In this document: in pieces, positions 63,374 through 64,000 of the stretch
Layout of the letters: each line of letters opens with the position of its first letter
Position numbering within the stretch: the first letter of the stretch is position 1
DNA from: Bombyx mori
Taxonomy: Eukaryota > Arthropoda > Insecta > Lepidoptera > Bombycidae
Length of the DNA stretch: 64,000 nucleotides
Assembly: GCF_030269925.1 (NCBI RefSeq)
Contig: NC_085108.1
Span: 1,736,001-1,800,000 of the forward strand
Direction: 5' to 3'
Position numbers and translations under genes: made by a program
The notes under the pieces: model-generated
Databases searched by the model: none
What the model saw: the letters and a program-made list of their open reading frames with translations, nothing else
Told to the model about the DNA's origin: nothing

Positions 63374-64000
63374 GTACGTTGGCATGGCCGCTGCCAGGCA
63401 AGCGTACCTCAAGGCACAAAAAGAGGAGAAGGAGCTCACTGAGAGCGCGCGCACCACACGCCACAAGAGGAGAGCGGCTGAAGGGTCTGTCCCTAAGCCC
63501 GATGCCGAGCGTAGGCTCCATCAAAGTGCAGAGGTGGCCCTGATGGTCGCCGCCAAATCCAGCAGCCCGAAGGGCACGTACGTGCGTGCACTGAAGGAGT
63601 TGGCAGTCACTGTCAAGGAGGCCACGGAGGACCTTGTGGGCTACACCGCAGCCGAAGAGGCTAAGAGACTGCGAGCGGTCAACGTCAAGCAGGAGCAGGA
63701 GATCCTGCAACTGCGTAAGGAGCTCGATGAAGTTAGAAGGGAGTTGGCGAGGGTTACGCAGGTGCTAGCGTTGCCCACATCGACTGCGACCCCGGCCCCG
63801 AACACCAAGGAGGAAGAGGAGGAGTTGCGCCTACAGCGCATTATGCGAGCTGTCGGCACTATGCTCGACGCTCGCTTTGAAGGGCTGGAGGCACGGCTTC
63901 TACCGGAGCCCCGAATGCGACCACCGCTAGCGGCGGACAAGCAGAGGAGCCGGGAAGAATCGTCTAATCCCCCTGTCGTCGTTGACGCTGCACCGGATGC
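63374..64000 (+). mobile_element. LINE ORF1 (gag-like) fragment, runs off the window
   Basis: One plus frame is open from 63374 to the window edge, about 208 codons. It reads GMAAARQAYLKAQKEEKEL, then SSSPKGTYVRALKELAVTV and KEATEDLVGYTAAEEAKRL, then a long Glu/Arg/Leu coiled coil (EQEILQLRKELDEVRREL) and an acidic/proline stretch. This resembles the ORF1 of R1-clade (TRAS/SART/R1-like) non-LTR elements; the zinc knuckles would lie to the right. Its left end abuts a Bm1 SINE that stops at 'gacctcttgggagt'. GC content is high compared with the flanks. I found no starting Met that clearly begins the protein. Confidence 0.7.

Overview
The window is insect nuclear DNA, almost certainly from a silkworm of the genus Bombyx. 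The diagnostic signal is a very high density of one tRNA-derived SINE family with the layout I know as Bm1: a pol III A and B box head, a central segment around 'gaagcagtaatgcgtttcgg', and an oligo-A tail after 'taagcaataaa'. I count about 38 recognisable copies plus several decayed ones, on both strands. The DNA is AT-rich with long introns, and the genes are split into small exons with GT/AG junctions. Most long open frames are transposon remnants or chance frames inside SINEs.

Gene layout. (1) 6862-23471, minus strand: a five-exon gene whose spliced product (213 residues, 16 cysteines after the signal peptide) matches the insect ITG-like / prohormone-3 neuropeptide precursor. All four introns join in frame. 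Its 3' end does not encode the name-giving ITG peptide. (2) 32180-62985: a group of six small secreted-protein genes on both strands. Five share one architecture: a short first exon encoding most of a signal peptide, a phase-0 intron just before the cleavage site, and one long second exon with the whole mature protein. They are a leucine-rich pair (162 aa at 32180-33357 minus, 163 aa at 41498-44869 plus), a 778-residue Lys-rich protein with a His/Arg/Lys cluster (49101-52771 plus), and a pair sharing the motif NNLAxALQLxxVSNLL (126 aa at 55609-57720 minus, 227 aa at 61967-62985 minus). A sixth second exon (54090-54320) has the same start pattern, but I could not find its first exon. I cannot assign these proteins to a named family. 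This cluster is the best candidate for an undescribed system here.

Mobile DNA. Besides Bm1 there is a second tRNA-derived SINE family (three copies). There are several non-autonomous Helitron families (5' TC, 3' CTAG, insertion between A and T), including nested and terminator-bypass copies. One CR1/Jockey-type LINE (about 35575-38960) is nearly complete, and at least four 3' fragments of the same family are scattered around. A Jockey-type LINE 3' end recurs, many RTE-type fragments are present, and the right edge holds a truncated LINE ORF1 (gag-like). A TA-flanked MITE, a possible solo LTR and two tandem arrays complete the picture.

Stretches without assigned genes are introns or intergenic DNA filled with these repeats; what I could see in them is listed. 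I found no intact tRNA, rRNA, CRISPR array or bacterial-type operon signals.
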